Assembly (NCBI GenBank): GCA_029259815.1
Contig: JAJDEJ010000276.1
Coordinates: 1-41,852, forward strand
Length of the DNA stretch: 41,852 nt
Direction: 5' to 3'
From: Planctomycetaceae bacterium
Lineage (GTDB): Bacteria > Planctomycetota > Planctomycetia > Planctomycetales > Planctomycetaceae
Part shown: in pieces, positions 18,441 through 28,403 of the stretch
Layout of the letters: the number at the start of each line of letters is the position of its first letter
Numbering within the stretch: the first letter of the stretch is position 1
Notes under the pieces: generated by a model
What the model saw: only the letters and a program-made list of their open reading frames with translations
Told to the model about the DNA's origin: nothing
Databases searched by the model: none
Position numbers and translations under genes: made by a program

Positions 18441-18466
18441 AAACACATCTCCAGCTTGGAGTGTTT
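18441..18466 (+). terminator. Weak stem-loop between the two DUF1080 genes
   Basis: Just after the stop of the single-domain gene, CTCCA/TGGAG (3-nt loop) is continued by AAACA/TGTTT after a 3-nt bulge. There is no T-run, so it could be a processing or stabilising hairpin rather than a true terminator. Confidence 0.3.
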
Positions 18467-18513
18467 GTCCATTCCAACACTCGCCACACATATCCTTCCC
18501 GAAGGACGCCAAG

Positions 18514-19719
18514 ATGTCACGTATTGCTGTCGCACTGTTGTTGAACATCGCCTGGATCGCTCCGATCCAGGCGGAGGATCCTGGTTTCGTTGACCTGTTC
18601 AATGGGAAGAATCTGGACGGCTGGTCACAGCGGAACGGGACGGCCACGTACAGAATCGACGGCGACACGATCGTCGGCAGGACGTCGGAAGGCAGCCCCA
18701 ATTCGTTTCTCTGCACCGATCAGTTGTATGGCGATTTTGAATTGAAGTTTGATGTGAAGGTCGACTCGGCTCTCAACTCAGGGGTTCAGATTCGTTCTCA
18801 GAGTGTGGGGGATGTGCCTGAGGGACGGGTCAATGGCCCGCAGGTCGAAATCTCCCTCGACGGCATGGCCGGCTACGTCTACGGCGAAGCGGCTGGCGGA
18901 TGGATGACACCCGACGAAGATCGCGAGGCTCATCAGTATTTCAATGATGGCGAGTGGAATGCCTACCACATCGTCGCGTTTGGCGATCGCATCGAAACCT
19001 GGATCAACGGCCACCCCATCTCAGATCTCACCCACGAAGAGCGCTATCAGTCGCATCCCAAAGGGTTCATCGGTCTGCAAGTTCACGGCATCGGTGCGGG
19101 TAAGGGGCCGTTCGAAGTCCGCTGGCAGAACCTCAAACTCCGGGATCTCTCGAAGTTCAAGTCGTTATACAACGGAGAAGACCTGACGGGCTGGAAGACA
19201 ACCGGCAACTGGTTGCCCCAAGAGGATGGTTCACTGTTGATTCAACCCCGCGAAGGGGAGAAGGGCTGGGAGCGATTCGATGCCTATTTGTGGTCAGAGA
19301 AAAGGTACAAGGATTTTGTGCTGGATGTCGAGTATGCCTATCCCCCTGGGGGCAACAGTGGTGTGTACTTTCGTGTCGGTGATCGTGATGACCCGGTCAA
19401 ACAGGGCATCGAAGCACAGATCCTCGACTGCTCCGATTACGAAGGCGACCTTGGACCTCACGACCACGGAGGCATCATCGGCACAGCGGCCCCCTCAGCA
19501 AACATGTCACGACCGCCGCACGAATGGAACCGCATGGTGGTGACGTGCATTGGTTCTCATCTGCAAGTCGAGTTGAACGGCGAACAGATCATCGACACGA
19601 TGCTCGACGAGGGAGCGATGAAGGACCGTCCGCTGAAAGGCTACATCGGCTTCCAGGACCACGGGGAACCCAACAACCTCAAATTCCGCAACATCCGAAT
19701 TCGCGAACTCAAGCCGTAG
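18514..19719 (+). CDS. Tandem DUF1080 protein (two 3-keto-disaccharide hydrolase domains)
   Basis: A 401-residue secreted protein with a signal peptide (about 1-20, ending IQA) and two consecutive DUF1080 domains. The first runs about 24-205 (FVDLFNGKNLDGW, LNSGVQIRSQ) and the second about 213-401 (FKSLYNGEDLTGW, GGNSGVYFRV). Each repeats the LFNG/LYNG...GW start and the NSGVxxR core. AAGGA at 18502-18506 lies 7 nt before the ATG. Internal duplication may give two binding or catalytic sites, or one catalytic and one binding domain. It sits directly before the second cytochrome/DUF1501 pair (next start 19813) and probably belongs to the same transcription unit. Confidence 0.87.
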   Translation: MSRIAVALLLNIAWIAPIQAEDPGFVDLFNGKNLDGWSQRNGTATYRIDGDTIVGRTSEGSPNSFLCTDQLYGDFELKFDVKVDSALNSGVQIRSQSVGDVPEGRVNGPQVEISLDGMAGYVYGEAAGGWMTPDEDREAHQYFNDGEWNAYHIVAFGDRIETWINGHPISDLTHEERYQSHPKGFIGLQVHGIGAGKGPFEVRWQNLKLRDLSKFKSLYNGEDLTGWKTTGNWLPQEDGSLLIQPREGEKGWERFDAYLWSEKRYKDFVLDVEYAYPPGGNSGVYFRVGDRDDPVKQGIEAQILDCSDYEGDLGPHDHGGIIGTAAPSANMSRPPHEWNRMVVTCIGSHLQVELNGEQIIDTMLDEGAMKDRPLKGYIGFQDHGEPNNLKFRNIRIRELKP

Positions 19720-19812
19720 CGAGAGCTATCGTGGGGACTGGGGATCGATGAATGAGGATTCGATGTCGACCAGAGTGGCGGACCGTTTCGTGAACCTGAT
19801 ATTCTCAAGGTC

Positions 19813-22617
19813 ATGGAGATCGGACCTCATCATCCATCAGTCTTTGCCGTTCGATTCGTGTTGGCCTACGGCTGCGTCATCGCGTTTCCTGCCAATTCCG
19901 CTCTGGCTCAATCGTCGATCAGTTACTCGCTTCACATCAAACCCATTCTGCAGGCGAAATGCATTGGGTGTCATGGAGAGGAAACGCAAAAGGCTGAGTT
20001 GAATCTCGCCAGCTCAGAGGGGATCAGCCGCGGGAGCGAAGGGGGCGCAGTTCTTGAGCCGGGCAAACCGGATGAAAGCCGGTTGCTTGAGGTCCTGACT
20101 GACGGTGAGATGCCGCCCGAAGACGCCCCACTGACGGATGAGCAGATCGATCTCATCCGCCAGTGGATCGAACAGGGGGCTGGCTTAGAGATGGACTCCT
20201 CAACCGAGCGAGTCGCACTGAACCAGCACGATGTGCTTCCGATTCTGCTCTTGAGATGTGCAACCTGTCACGGACGTCAGACGCAAGAGGCAGGCCTCGA
20301 TCTACGCACAAAGGCTGCCATGCTCTCGGGGGGCGAGTCCGGTGCAGCGATTGTGCCCGGTGAACCGGCTGAGAGTCTGCTGATCAAACGGATCCAGGCC
20401 GAGGAGATGCCGCCCCGAGACAAGCTCGCCAGCCACAGCGTGAAGCCGGTCGAGCCACAGGAGTTAGAAACCCTGATTCGTTGGATCGCTCAAGGTGCTC
20501 CCGAGATTGATGTCCCTGTAGACGTGGCGACGGACGGACCAGACCCTTTGGTCAGCGACGAAGAACGCAACTTCTGGTCCTTTCAACCTCCGCAACGATC
20601 GGAAGTTCCTGAACTCAATCAGGTCATACGGCAGAAAAGCGATCTCCGAAATCCCATCGACGCATTCATCCTGGATCGTCTTGATGATGTTGGATTGAGA
20701 CTAACACCTTCGACGACAGCAGATGTCCTGCTGCGTCGGGCACACTTCGACTTGCTGGGTCTGCCGCCTGAACCTCACGAGATTGATCGATTCGTCTCTG
20801 ACACCGATCCGGATGCTTACGAGAGATTGATCGACCGTCTGCTTGCGTCGCCGCAATACGGGGAGCGGTGGGGGCAATTCTGGCTTGATCTCGCCGGGTA
20901 TGCGGACTCGGAGGGAGTGCAGCACAGCGATCCGGTTCGCCCGCATGCCTACCGTTATCGCGACTACGTCATCCGGTCATTTAACGCTGACAAGCCGTAC
21001 GATCGCTTTCTGTTGGAACAGATCGCCGGCGACGAATTGGCGGACTACGGACACGCACAGACCATTACTCAGGAGCTTGCAGATAATCTGATCGCGACCG
21101 GCTTCCTGCGGATGTCGGCGGACGGCACCTTTGCCGGGATCACCGGCTTCGTGCCCAATCGACTGGATGTGATTGACGATCAGATCCGTATTCTCACGTC
21201 TTCGGTCCTTGGACTGACGGTGCGGTGTGCTCGCTGCCATTCGCACAAGTTCGACCCGATCCCACAACGGGACTACTACCGACTGACAGCGTTACTCAAG
21301 CCTGCAATGGACGAGCACGACTGGCTCAAACCGACGACCGGGGGGAACGGCAACACGACCGGTGGGCACCGGTACCTGCCCCATGTGCCGACGACCGAAC
21401 GGGAAGCGTGGGAGGCACACGAACAGGAAGTCACGGAACAGATCGAGAAACTCCAAGCCCAGCTCGAATCGTGCAAAGAAGATGAAGAACTCACCAAAAA
21501 GATCGAACAAGAGATTGAAACCGCAAAGGCCAAACGCCGGCCGGAACCACTAATTCGTGCCCTGTGGGACCGGGGCGAGCCTTCGCCGACATACCTGTTG
21601 CGTCGGGGTGACTACCGTCAGCCCGGCAGGCTCATTGGACCGGGGGTGCCATCGCTGTTGTCGAAAGGTCTCACACCCTTCAACCCGGAGCCTCCCTGGC
21701 CCGGTTCGACACAAACCGGCAATCGTCTGGCACTCGCTCGCTGGCTGACACAGCCGAACCATCCACTGACTCCACGGGTGATCGTCAATCGCATCTGGAA
21801 ACACCACTTCGGTCGCGGGATCGTCGAGACCCTGGAAAACTTTGGTCGCGCTGGTGCACGCCCAACGCATCCCGAACTGCTCGATTGGCTCGCCATTGAA
21901 TTCGTCGAGAGTGGGTGGAGTATCAAGCATCTCCATCGGCTGATCATGACGTCCGCGACGTATCGTCAATCGTCAGAGGTGACACCTGAGCCGATGCGGC
22001 TCGACCCGGAGAATCGACTGCTTTCCCGGATGCCCCTACGTCGTTTGGACGCAGAGGCCCTTCGAGATTCTCTACTGGCGGTGGCAAGTCGTCTCGACAC
22101 GACCCCCTTTGGTCCGGCGGATGGAGTCGAGGCACGAGGTGATGGCTTGGTCGTGTCAACTCCCGGGCCAGCCGGGTGGCGACGCAGCATTTACGTGCAG
22201 AAACGTCGCACACAACGGTTGACGATTCTCGACAACTTCGACCGCCCGCGGATGAGTCCCAATTGTGTCGATCGTCGATCGTCGACAGTCGCACCACAAG
22301 CACTGCATTTGATGAATAACGCGCTGATCCACGAGTTGAGCCTGTCACTCGCTGACAGACTGATCTCGGATTTTCCCGAAGAGGAGCAGCGGCAGCTCGA
22401 ACAACTCATTAAGTTGACAACCGGACGACCATCGAATTCCGAGTTGCCAATTGTGTTGCAGTCGCTCGAACATTTCCGCACGGAGTGGCAGGCACGTCTC
22501 TCCACGGATGACCCGCAGCTCACACCCGAGAATCTTTCTCAACAGGCTCATCGACGTGCCTTGGGCAATGTCTGCCATGCCTTCATGAACTCGGCCTCCT
22601 TCCTATACATCGACTGA
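19813..22617 (+). CDS. Double-PSCyt1, DUF1549-DUF1553 planctomycete cytochrome with coiled coil
   Basis: A 934-residue secreted protein. After a signal peptide (about 1-32, ending ALA) come two PSCyt1 units with heme motifs CIGCH (50-54) and CATCH (149-153). DUF1549 (about 275-490) has a further motif CARCHSHK (472-479). A charged coiled coil follows (about 527-575, rich in Glu, Lys and Gln), then DUF1553/PSD1 (about 640-900). Compared with the paralogue at 9127-12309 it has an extra N-terminal heme unit and carries the coiled coil where the other has its LamG insert. The DUF1501 partner begins 4 bases after its stop, so the two are surely cotranslated. Its role is inferred to be envelope electron transfer or sugar oxidation. 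Confidence 0.9.
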   Translation: MEIGPHHPSVFAVRFVLAYGCVIAFPANSALAQSSISYSLHIKPILQAKCIGCHGEETQKAELNLASSEGISRGSEGGAVLEPGKPDESRLLEVLTDGEMPPEDAPLTDEQIDLIRQWIEQGAGLEMDSSTERVALNQHDVLPILLLRCATCHGRQTQEAGLDLRTKAAMLSGGESGAAIVPGEPAESLLIKRIQAEEMPPRDKLASHSVKPVEPQELETLIRWIAQGAPEIDVPVDVATDGPDPLVSDEERNFWSFQPPQRSEVPELNQVIRQKSDLRNPIDAFILDRLDDVGLRLTPSTTADVLLRRAHFDLLGLPPEPHEIDRFVSDTDPDAYERLIDRLLASPQYGERWGQFWLDLAGYADSEGVQHSDPVRPHAYRYRDYVIRSFNADKPYDRFLLEQIAGDELADYGHAQTITQELADNLIATGFLRMSADGTFAGITGFVPNRLDVIDDQIRILTSSVLGLTVRCARCHSHKFDPIPQRDYYRLTALLKPAMDEHDWLKPTTGGNGNTTGGHRYLPHVPTTEREAWEAHEQEVTEQIEKLQAQLESCKEDEELTKKIEQEIETAKAKRRPEPLIRALWDRGEPSPTYLLRRGDYRQPGRLIGPGVPSLLSKGLTPFNPEPPWPGSTQTGNRLALARWLTQPNHPLTPRVIVNRIWKHHFGRGIVETLENFGRAGARPTHPELLDWLAIEFVESGWSIKHLHRLIMTSATYRQSSEVTPEPMRLDPENRLLSRMPLRRLDAEALRDSLLAVASRLDTTPFGPADGVEARGDGLVVSTPGPAGWRRSIYVQKRRTQRLTILDNFDRPRMSPNCVDRRSSTVAPQALHLMNNALIHELSLSLADRLISDFPEEEQRQLEQLIKLTTGRPSNSELPIVLQSLEHFRTEWQARLSTDDPQLTPENLSQQAHRRALGNVCHAFMNSASFLYID

Positions 22618-22621
22618 CTGT

Positions 22622-24097
22622 ATGTCCCTGCCTCCAACACAGAATTCTGAACTGACACGTCGCAGCTTCTTCCAGCATATGGGGCGAGGCATACAAGGGG
22701 CAGCGCTTGCATCGCTGTTATCGCAAGACGTGTTTGGCAGTGAGCTGACTGAGCCACTTGAGCCGTCGACAATGCCGGTTCCCGTCGATTTGCGACCGCG
22801 AGAACCGCATCATGAACCTCGGGCACGGGCCATCATTCAGTTGTTCATGAATGGCGGGCCCAGCCAGATGGACCTGTTTGATCCCAAGGATGAACTGGAG
22901 AAGAACCACGGCAAGTCATGGTTCGGCAACATTGCCGGCGAAGTCGAGAGCCCGGCCTCAGCCGGTGCATTGACACGCAGCTGGTTCAAGTTTCGTCAAC
23001 ATGGCGACTGCGGCATGTGGGTCTCCGAGGCACTACCTCACATCGCCGGTTGCGTCGACGACCTTGCTCTCATCCGCTCCATGCAGACGACTAATCTCAC
23101 ACACGAGCCGGCCCTGTTCAAAATCCATAGCGGTCAGGAGATGCCCGGGTTGCCGGCGTTCGGATCATGGGTCACTTACGGGTTGGGCAGCGAGAACCAG
23201 AACCTGCCGGCGTATGTCGTGCTTGACGACCCGCAGGGGCTGCCGGTCAATCACACGCAAAGCTGGCAGTCGGGCTATCTGCCGCCCGTGTTTCAGGGAA
23301 CACGGTTCCGTTCGACCGGCTCCCCCGTCCTGAACCTCGACCGCGACTTTGATGAGCCCGATGCGGTGACCTCGCTTGAACGCGACCTGTTCATGAGGCT
23401 CAATCGAGTTCATCGCGATCGACGTAGTCATCAGCCAGAGTTGGACGCCCGCATCGCCAGCTACGAACTGGCCGCCCGCATGCAGCTTTCGACGACGGAG
23501 GCCCTCGAGTTGTCATCGGAAACGCAGGCCACGCTCGACATGTATGGCATCGGCAATGAACCAACTGACTCTTATGGTCGCCGTTGTCTGTACGCCCGGC
23601 GACTCGTCGAGCGAGGGGTCCGCTTCATCCAGTTGTTCATCGACTTTCAAATCTGGGATAACCACACGGGATTGGAGTCAGGACTGAAGTCAGCCTGTGA
23701 GCGAACAGACCTACCCATCGCCGGCCTGTTGATGGATTTGAAGACTCGCGGCCTGCTGGACAGCACGCTGGTCGTGTGGGGAGGCGAGTTCGGACGATTG
23801 CCCATCGCCCAATTACCGGGTGACAAGAACGCCAAAAACGCCGGACGTGACCACAACAAGAACGCCATGGTCACGTGGATGGCAGGCGGAGGAGTGAAGG
23901 GGGGCGTGACCTACGGCTCGACGGACGAACTGGGCTTCGCCGCAGCGGAGGACAAGATCACTGTCGCCGACTGGCACGCCACCATCCTGCATCTCCTGGG
24001 TCTGCATCACGAGAAGCTGTTCTACCATCGCAATGGCCTCAACGAACGGCTGACCGGCGTTAACGATGCGGAGATTATTCGCAGCATCCTTGCATGA
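22622..24097 (+). CDS. DUF1501 Tat-exported protein, partner of the upstream cytochrome
   Basis: A 491-residue DUF1501 protein with a twin-arginine signal (RRSFFQ at 13-18, then GAALASLL). Family landmarks are IQLFMNGGPSQMDLFDPKD near residue 75, VVWGGEFGRLP, GRDHNKNAMVTWMAGGGVKGG and LHLLGLHHEKLFY close to the end. It starts 4 bases after the stop of the cytochrome gene, without its own clear Shine-Dalgarno sequence, which suggests translational coupling. It is the second DUF1501 protein of the window and differs clearly from the one at 7623-9065, so the two pairs look like separate paralogous systems rather than a recent duplication. Confidence 0.9.
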   Translation: MSLPPTQNSELTRRSFFQHMGRGIQGAALASLLSQDVFGSELTEPLEPSTMPVPVDLRPREPHHEPRARAIIQLFMNGGPSQMDLFDPKDELEKNHGKSWFGNIAGEVESPASAGALTRSWFKFRQHGDCGMWVSEALPHIAGCVDDLALIRSMQTTNLTHEPALFKIHSGQEMPGLPAFGSWVTYGLGSENQNLPAYVVLDDPQGLPVNHTQSWQSGYLPPVFQGTRFRSTGSPVLNLDRDFDEPDAVTSLERDLFMRLNRVHRDRRSHQPELDARIASYELAARMQLSTTEALELSSETQATLDMYGIGNEPTDSYGRRCLYARRLVERGVRFIQLFIDFQIWDNHTGLESGLKSACERTDLPIAGLLMDLKTRGLLDSTLVVWGGEFGRLPIAQLPGDKNAKNAGRDHNKNAMVTWMAGGGVKGGVTYGSTDELGFAAAEDKITVADWHATILHLLGLHHEKLFYHRNGLNERLTGVNDAEIIRSILA

Positions 24098-24157
24098 CGT
24101 CCGGCGGAGGCGCGGCGATGTGTCAACGGCATCGCGTTGGTCTGAACCCGCAATGGC

Positions 24158-25276
24158 CTACGCCGACTCGGAAATCAGATACTCGGCGACGAACGGCTCG
24201 TTCAGTGTGACTCCCAAGCCGGGGCCGTCGGGGACCGTGATGTCACCATTGACTGCCTGGACAGGTTGCAGCGTCAACTCGTGTCGGAGTGGGGAATCGT
24301 CGACGCAGTCTTCGAACAGGAACGCCTCGCGGCAGGTACTCAGCCAATGCAGACTGGCGGCAACTGTGATGGGGGATGTGTAACAATGATTGCACAGGCG
24401 GGCACCGACCTCCTCGACACGTGAGCGAATGAATGCGGCGTCGGTAAAGCCGTTCCGCGATAGATCGACTTGGTAGACGTCCAGTGCATGTCGGTCGATG
24501 AACGGGCGGAACGCCTCGCGGCCACACTCTCCTTCCCCAGAAGCAATCGGCACGGGTGATCGGTCTCTGAGCCAGACATACCCATCCACGTCGGCTTGCT
24601 GAAGCGGCTCTTCCAACCATTCGATGCCGTATTCATTGAATGAGTGTGCCCGTCGCAATGCCGTGCGTGCGTCCCAGACACAACCCGCATCAATCAGTAG
24701 CGTTGCATCTCCCACTCCTTCGCGAGCTCCTTGAACCAATTCAATGTCCAACTGCTCGGATTGGCCCATCGGTTCCCAGCCAAACTTGACCGCCCGGTAG
24801 CCAGCGTCGATCCAACGTCGGCCAATCTCGGCAGTTTCCGTACCGTCATGCCCGAAGAGGATAGATGCGTACGCGGGAAGCGTGCTGTGGTGCTTGCCGC
24901 CCAGCAGCCGATGGATCGGCTGGTCGAAGTGCTTGCCCTTCAAATCCCAGAGGGCGATGTCGACGGCAGCCATCGCGGTAATCGCCACGGACGTCCGCCC
25001 ATAGTACATGGTGCGGCGATACATGGTTTGCCACAATCGCTCGGTTTCGAGCGGATCTTCGCCAATGAGGATCTCCCGAAGACCGCAAGCGATATTGTGA
25101 CTGAAGGGCGCATCAATGATGGCCTTGACCACCTCCGGCGACGAGTCGGCTTCCCCCACCCCTTCGAGCCCGTTATCCGTGCGGATACGGACCAGCACGG
25201 TGTCCTGACTGCTCGCAGTCTTGGCTTGCACATTCGGGACTCGCAAAATTTGACAGATGACTTGGGTGATCTTCAT
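24158..25276 (-). CDS. Enolase-superfamily (mandelate racemase-like) enzyme, cytosolic
   Basis: A 372-residue enzyme. Candidate catalytic residues are K164 (AVKFG), metal ligands D196, E222 (WLEEP) and E248 (SGEGE), and H297 in LCNHCYTS. This set fits the mandelate racemase subgroup, whose members racemise or dehydrate alpha-hydroxy acids, often sugar acids. It differs from the Tat-exported enzyme at 15265-16506 in lacking any signal sequence and in its catalytic pattern, so the two probably act on different substrates in different compartments. The ATG at 25276 is preferred over a TTG four codons upstream; neither has a strong ribosome site. It converges with the DUF1501 gene and lies downstream of the permease gene on the same strand, with about 175 bases between them. 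Confidence 0.83.
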   Translation of the reverse strand: MKITQVICQILRVPNVQAKTASSQDTVLVRIRTDNGLEGVGEADSSPEVVKAIIDAPFSHNIACGLREILIGEDPLETERLWQTMYRRTMYYGRTSVAITAMAAVDIALWDLKGKHFDQPIHRLLGGKHHSTLPAYASILFGHDGTETAEIGRRWIDAGYRAVKFGWEPMGQSEQLDIELVQGAREGVGDATLLIDAGCVWDARTALRRAHSFNEYGIEWLEEPLQQADVDGYVWLRDRSPVPIASGEGECGREAFRPFIDRHALDVYQVDLSRNGFTDAAFIRSRVEEVGARLCNHCYTSPITVAASLHWLSTCREAFLFEDCVDDSPLRHELTLQPVQAVNGDITVPDGPGLGVTLNEPFVAEYLISESA

Positions 25277-25452
25277 AAGGCTTGGCAATCAGGCGTCCGG
25301 GTTAGTGGAGGAGATCAACGAATCTGCACAGGACCCGCCGTAGCTGAACTCGCAAGAGTTGAGAAGTCGAAGGAGGTTGCCATCGGCTGAATTCTTACGA
25401 ATCCAGCTACGTGCGCAATGAAACCGAATCAGGGGATTGGCTTTTCGATTGA

Positions 25453-26751
25453 TTATTGAGGAATGTCAACTTCCTTTGCACGATCCACTTCACTCGGCAC
25501 GATGAAGAATAAAAGTCCCAATGGCACCAGCATGAAGGCACCGCCTACATACAGAGTCTGCTCATATGTCAGTTGCCAACCATCACGAAGCTGCCCATAG
25601 ATTTCGTTGCCAAGGACGTGGCCAATGTTGGACAGTGTCATGTAGATCGTAAACATGGTTGCCGAAGAGCGAGTCCAAGATAATCTCATCCCCATCGAGT
25701 TGTAGCCGACTGCTCCGATTGCGATGAAGCCCGGGTTGAGGCACAAGAATGCGGCTGAGAACCAGTCTTCTGTCCACAGCCCTTGCAGGGATCCGTAAAG
25801 GATGGCAAGCAAGCCATACCCTCCCAGACCAAATATGATGATGAAGCGTCGACCGAATCTGTCTGCGAGCAGACCTCCCAACAACGCCGCACCGAGTTCT
25901 GGAAACACGGCGGCTCCTGTCCAATAGGAATACTCCGCGGCTGTCCATCCCAGATCGCGTGTGTAGAGCGGCTTTGTCAGCACCTCGATCACGCCCCAGC
26001 CAATCACAGCGAACAATCCGAACAGCACATACACAGCTGTGGTCCGCAGTGAGAGGCCTTTGATGAGATCCCGGACGACCATCCTTGGACTTCGCAGACT
26101 CTTGGCTGCGCCCGCTTCCGACGCTTGACCAGAACTCCACGGGAGTCTGCGTTCGCCCGGTCGCTCAACAAGAAGCAAGGGAAAGAACATGATGACGAAC
26201 AGTGAGAAAAACTGAGCCATGACAGCTTCAGGAAACCCATAGTGTTTGATGATCCATCCGCCTGCGGCTGTGCCGATCCCTTTTCCCAACAGCTTGGAGG
26301 CCCACATCATCCCGTTGACACGCCCTTGCTCATGCGGAGGGAGTATGTCCACCGCGAGTGCATCTGTGGCCACGTCCTGGAGCGACGCAAAGCAGTTGTG
26401 CAGAAAGAACATCCAGCCCAGCAGCTCAATGTTCTTGGAGATGTCGCCCATCGCGATTAACGATAGCAGCGTGACTGCCATCATCAATTGTGCACCGATG
26501 ATCCAGGGACGCCGACGCCCCATGGATCGAATCGTTGCACTGTCGATGAGCGGTGCCCAGACCAGCTTGAAGGTCCAGGGGTACAGAATCATCGCCGTGA
26601 GCCGACCAATTTGGGTCGCTGAGATGGATTCGTCAGTGTCTGTGATATAACTGACGACCGTATTGAGCATGAAACCCCACGGTAGTCCCTGCGCAACATA
26701 CATTGCGCAGAGCATGCTCATGCGTTGGACTCGGTTGTCGCTGAGCGCCAT
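25453..26751 (-). CDS. AmpG-like major facilitator permease
   Basis: A 432-residue inner-membrane transporter with about 12 hydrophobic segments. The segments MYVAQGLPWGF (17-27), KLVWAPLID (62-70) and QDVATDALAVD (125-135) are hallmarks of the AmpG/acetyl-CoA transporter branch of the MFS. AmpG proteins import anhydro-muropeptides; other members of the branch carry other solutes. GAGG lies 9 nt before the ATG. The gene is divergent from the M81 metallopeptidase (114 bases apart) and upstream of the enolase-family gene on its own strand. This suggests it imports the compound that one of these enzymes processes. The cargo cannot be read from sequence. Confidence 0.82.
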   Translation of the reverse strand: MALSDNRVQRMSMLCAMYVAQGLPWGFMLNTVVSYITDTDESISATQIGRLTAMILYPWTFKLVWAPLIDSATIRSMGRRRPWIIGAQLMMAVTLLSLIAMGDISKNIELLGWMFFLHNCFASLQDVATDALAVDILPPHEQGRVNGMMWASKLLGKGIGTAAGGWIIKHYGFPEAVMAQFFSLFVIMFFPLLLVERPGERRLPWSSGQASEAGAAKSLRSPRMVVRDLIKGLSLRTTAVYVLFGLFAVIGWGVIEVLTKPLYTRDLGWTAAEYSYWTGAAVFPELGAALLGGLLADRFGRRFIIIFGLGGYGLLAILYGSLQGLWTEDWFSAAFLCLNPGFIAIGAVGYNSMGMRLSWTRSSATMFTIYMTLSNIGHVLGNEIYGQLRDGWQLTYEQTLYVGGAFMLVPLGLLFFIVPSEVDRAKEVDIPQ

Positions 26752-26865
26752 GTGGCGTCGCCTCGTGTTCTCTGACGTCGATCTTCAGCAGTTCCGATAG
26801 AGAGTGGAATCGTGACAATCTGAGTCCCAGAGAACAAGGCCTCCACAAGGACCGCGGAGATTACA

Positions 26866-28362
26866 ATGCCTCGAATTGCGATTGCGGAGTGCAAACAGGA
26901 GGTTTCGACCTTCAATCCAGTGCCAAGCGTTTACGACGACTTCCGACAGGCGCGTGGACAGGCTGTCCTTGACTACCATCGCCAATGCCGAGAAGAAGTC
27001 GGCGGAGCATTGAGTGTTTTTGATGCTGCTGACGACGTGGAAGTGGTACCGACTTTTGCGGCCAGTGCCAACACTTCCGGTGGAGTTCTGACTGCAGAGA
27101 GTTTTGATCATCTGAGCAACGACTTTCTGAGCAGTCTCGCGCAGTCAGGCAAGGTTGACGCCGCCTACTTCTCGCTCCATGGAGCGATGCAAGCAGAGAA
27201 CGAGAACGACCCGGAAGGATTTCTGCTTCAGGAAGCACGACACATTCTTGGCCCAGAAATCCCGATTGTTGTGTCGCTCGACCTTCATGGAGTTCTCACG
27301 GATCGCATGCTCGAACACAGCGACGCGATCGTCACGTACCACACATACCCTCACGTCGACTTCTTCGAAACCGGGGTACGTGCTGCCAATCTCCTGTTGA
27401 AGATTACAGCAGGACAAGTTCGCCCGGTGACTGCGCGCGTGAAGATCCCAGCACTTGTGCGCGGCGACGAATTGATCACAGAAACCGGCTCCATCTCCGA
27501 GTGTATTCAGCTAGCGCAAGCCATCGAAGCGAGTGAAATCGGACTCTCGGCGGGAGTGATGTGGGGCAACCCTTTTACTGACGTCCCCGAACTTCGGACG
27601 AATATCATTGTTGTCATGAACGGCGACGAAGCCTCTGCCAAAGAGCATGCCCTGGAGCTTGCCAAGCGATTCTGGACCCATCACGAGAAAATGCAAGTGC
27701 CACTGACCAGTCTCGAAGATGCCATTCGAGAGGCCTCTGCAGTCACGACTGGGACCGTCGTGATGATGGATGCTGCCGATGCAACCAGCTCAGGAGCGTC
27801 AGGGGACAGCAACGCCATCTTGCGGGAGGCTGTGCGTCAGGGTTACTGTGGGAGATTGCTGGCTCCGATCGTCGATCCGGCAGCGGTTCAGCAGGCGATG
27901 GCCGCCGGCATCGGTGCGACGATTCGTACGACGCTCGGCGGTGCGCTTGACCCGGCTCGATTCAAACCACTCAAACTCGAGGCACGCGTCCACTCGCTCT
28001 CCGACGGCAAGTTCCAGAGCGAGTCTTTCGGCTGGCAATGGGATGCGGGAAACACGACCGTGCTCGAAGCCGAGCACTTCACAATCGTCGTCGGCACACG
28101 ACCCGTCAGCCTTTTCGACCGCTCCTGGTTCTATGCCAATGGTCAGAATCCCCAGCACTTCGATCTGGTCGTGGTCAAGTCGCCTCACTGCGAACCGCAC
28201 ATGTTTGCTGATTGGTGCGCAAAGCTGATTCACGTTGATGCGCCCGGCGCAACAAGTGCAAACCTCAACAGCCTGGGACACAAGACCTGCAGCCGACCGA
28301 TCTTTCCACTGGACGAAGGAGTCGAGTTCCATCCCGTGGCTGAAGTCTTTCGCAGGCTGTAA
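26866..28362 (+). CDS. M81-family metallopeptidase (MlrC-like), first copy
   Basis: A 498-residue protein of family M81, named after MlrC of microcystin-degrading sphingomonads. The zinc-site candidates D139 and H141 (SLDLHG) and H163 with D165 (YPHVDFFETG) are present, as are the FSLHGAM segment (103-109) and the N-terminal AECKQEVSTF. GGAG at 26856-26859 is 6 nt before the ATG. There is no signal peptide, so cytosolic action on an imported compound is likely, in keeping with the divergent permease. The family is much more widespread than microcystin degradation; a linear peptide or amide such as a cell-wall fragment is a more plausible substrate here. A paralogue is at 32570-34057. Confidence 0.87.
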   Translation: MPRIAIAECKQEVSTFNPVPSVYDDFRQARGQAVLDYHRQCREEVGGALSVFDAADDVEVVPTFAASANTSGGVLTAESFDHLSNDFLSSLAQSGKVDAAYFSLHGAMQAENENDPEGFLLQEARHILGPEIPIVVSLDLHGVLTDRMLEHSDAIVTYHTYPHVDFFETGVRAANLLLKITAGQVRPVTARVKIPALVRGDELITETGSISECIQLAQAIEASEIGLSAGVMWGNPFTDVPELRTNIIVVMNGDEASAKEHALELAKRFWTHHEKMQVPLTSLEDAIREASAVTTGTVVMMDAADATSSGASGDSNAILREAVRQGYCGRLLAPIVDPAAVQQAMAAGIGATIRTTLGGALDPARFKPLKLEARVHSLSDGKFQSESFGWQWDAGNTTVLEAEHFTIVVGTRPVSLFDRSWFYANGQNPQHFDLVVVKSPHCEPHMFADWCAKLIHVDAPGATSANLNSLGHKTCSRPIFPLDEGVEFHPVAEVFRRL

Positions 28363-28403
28363 ATCGTGCAACTCCAGTCTGACAAGCAACGATCGATTAC
28401 CCT

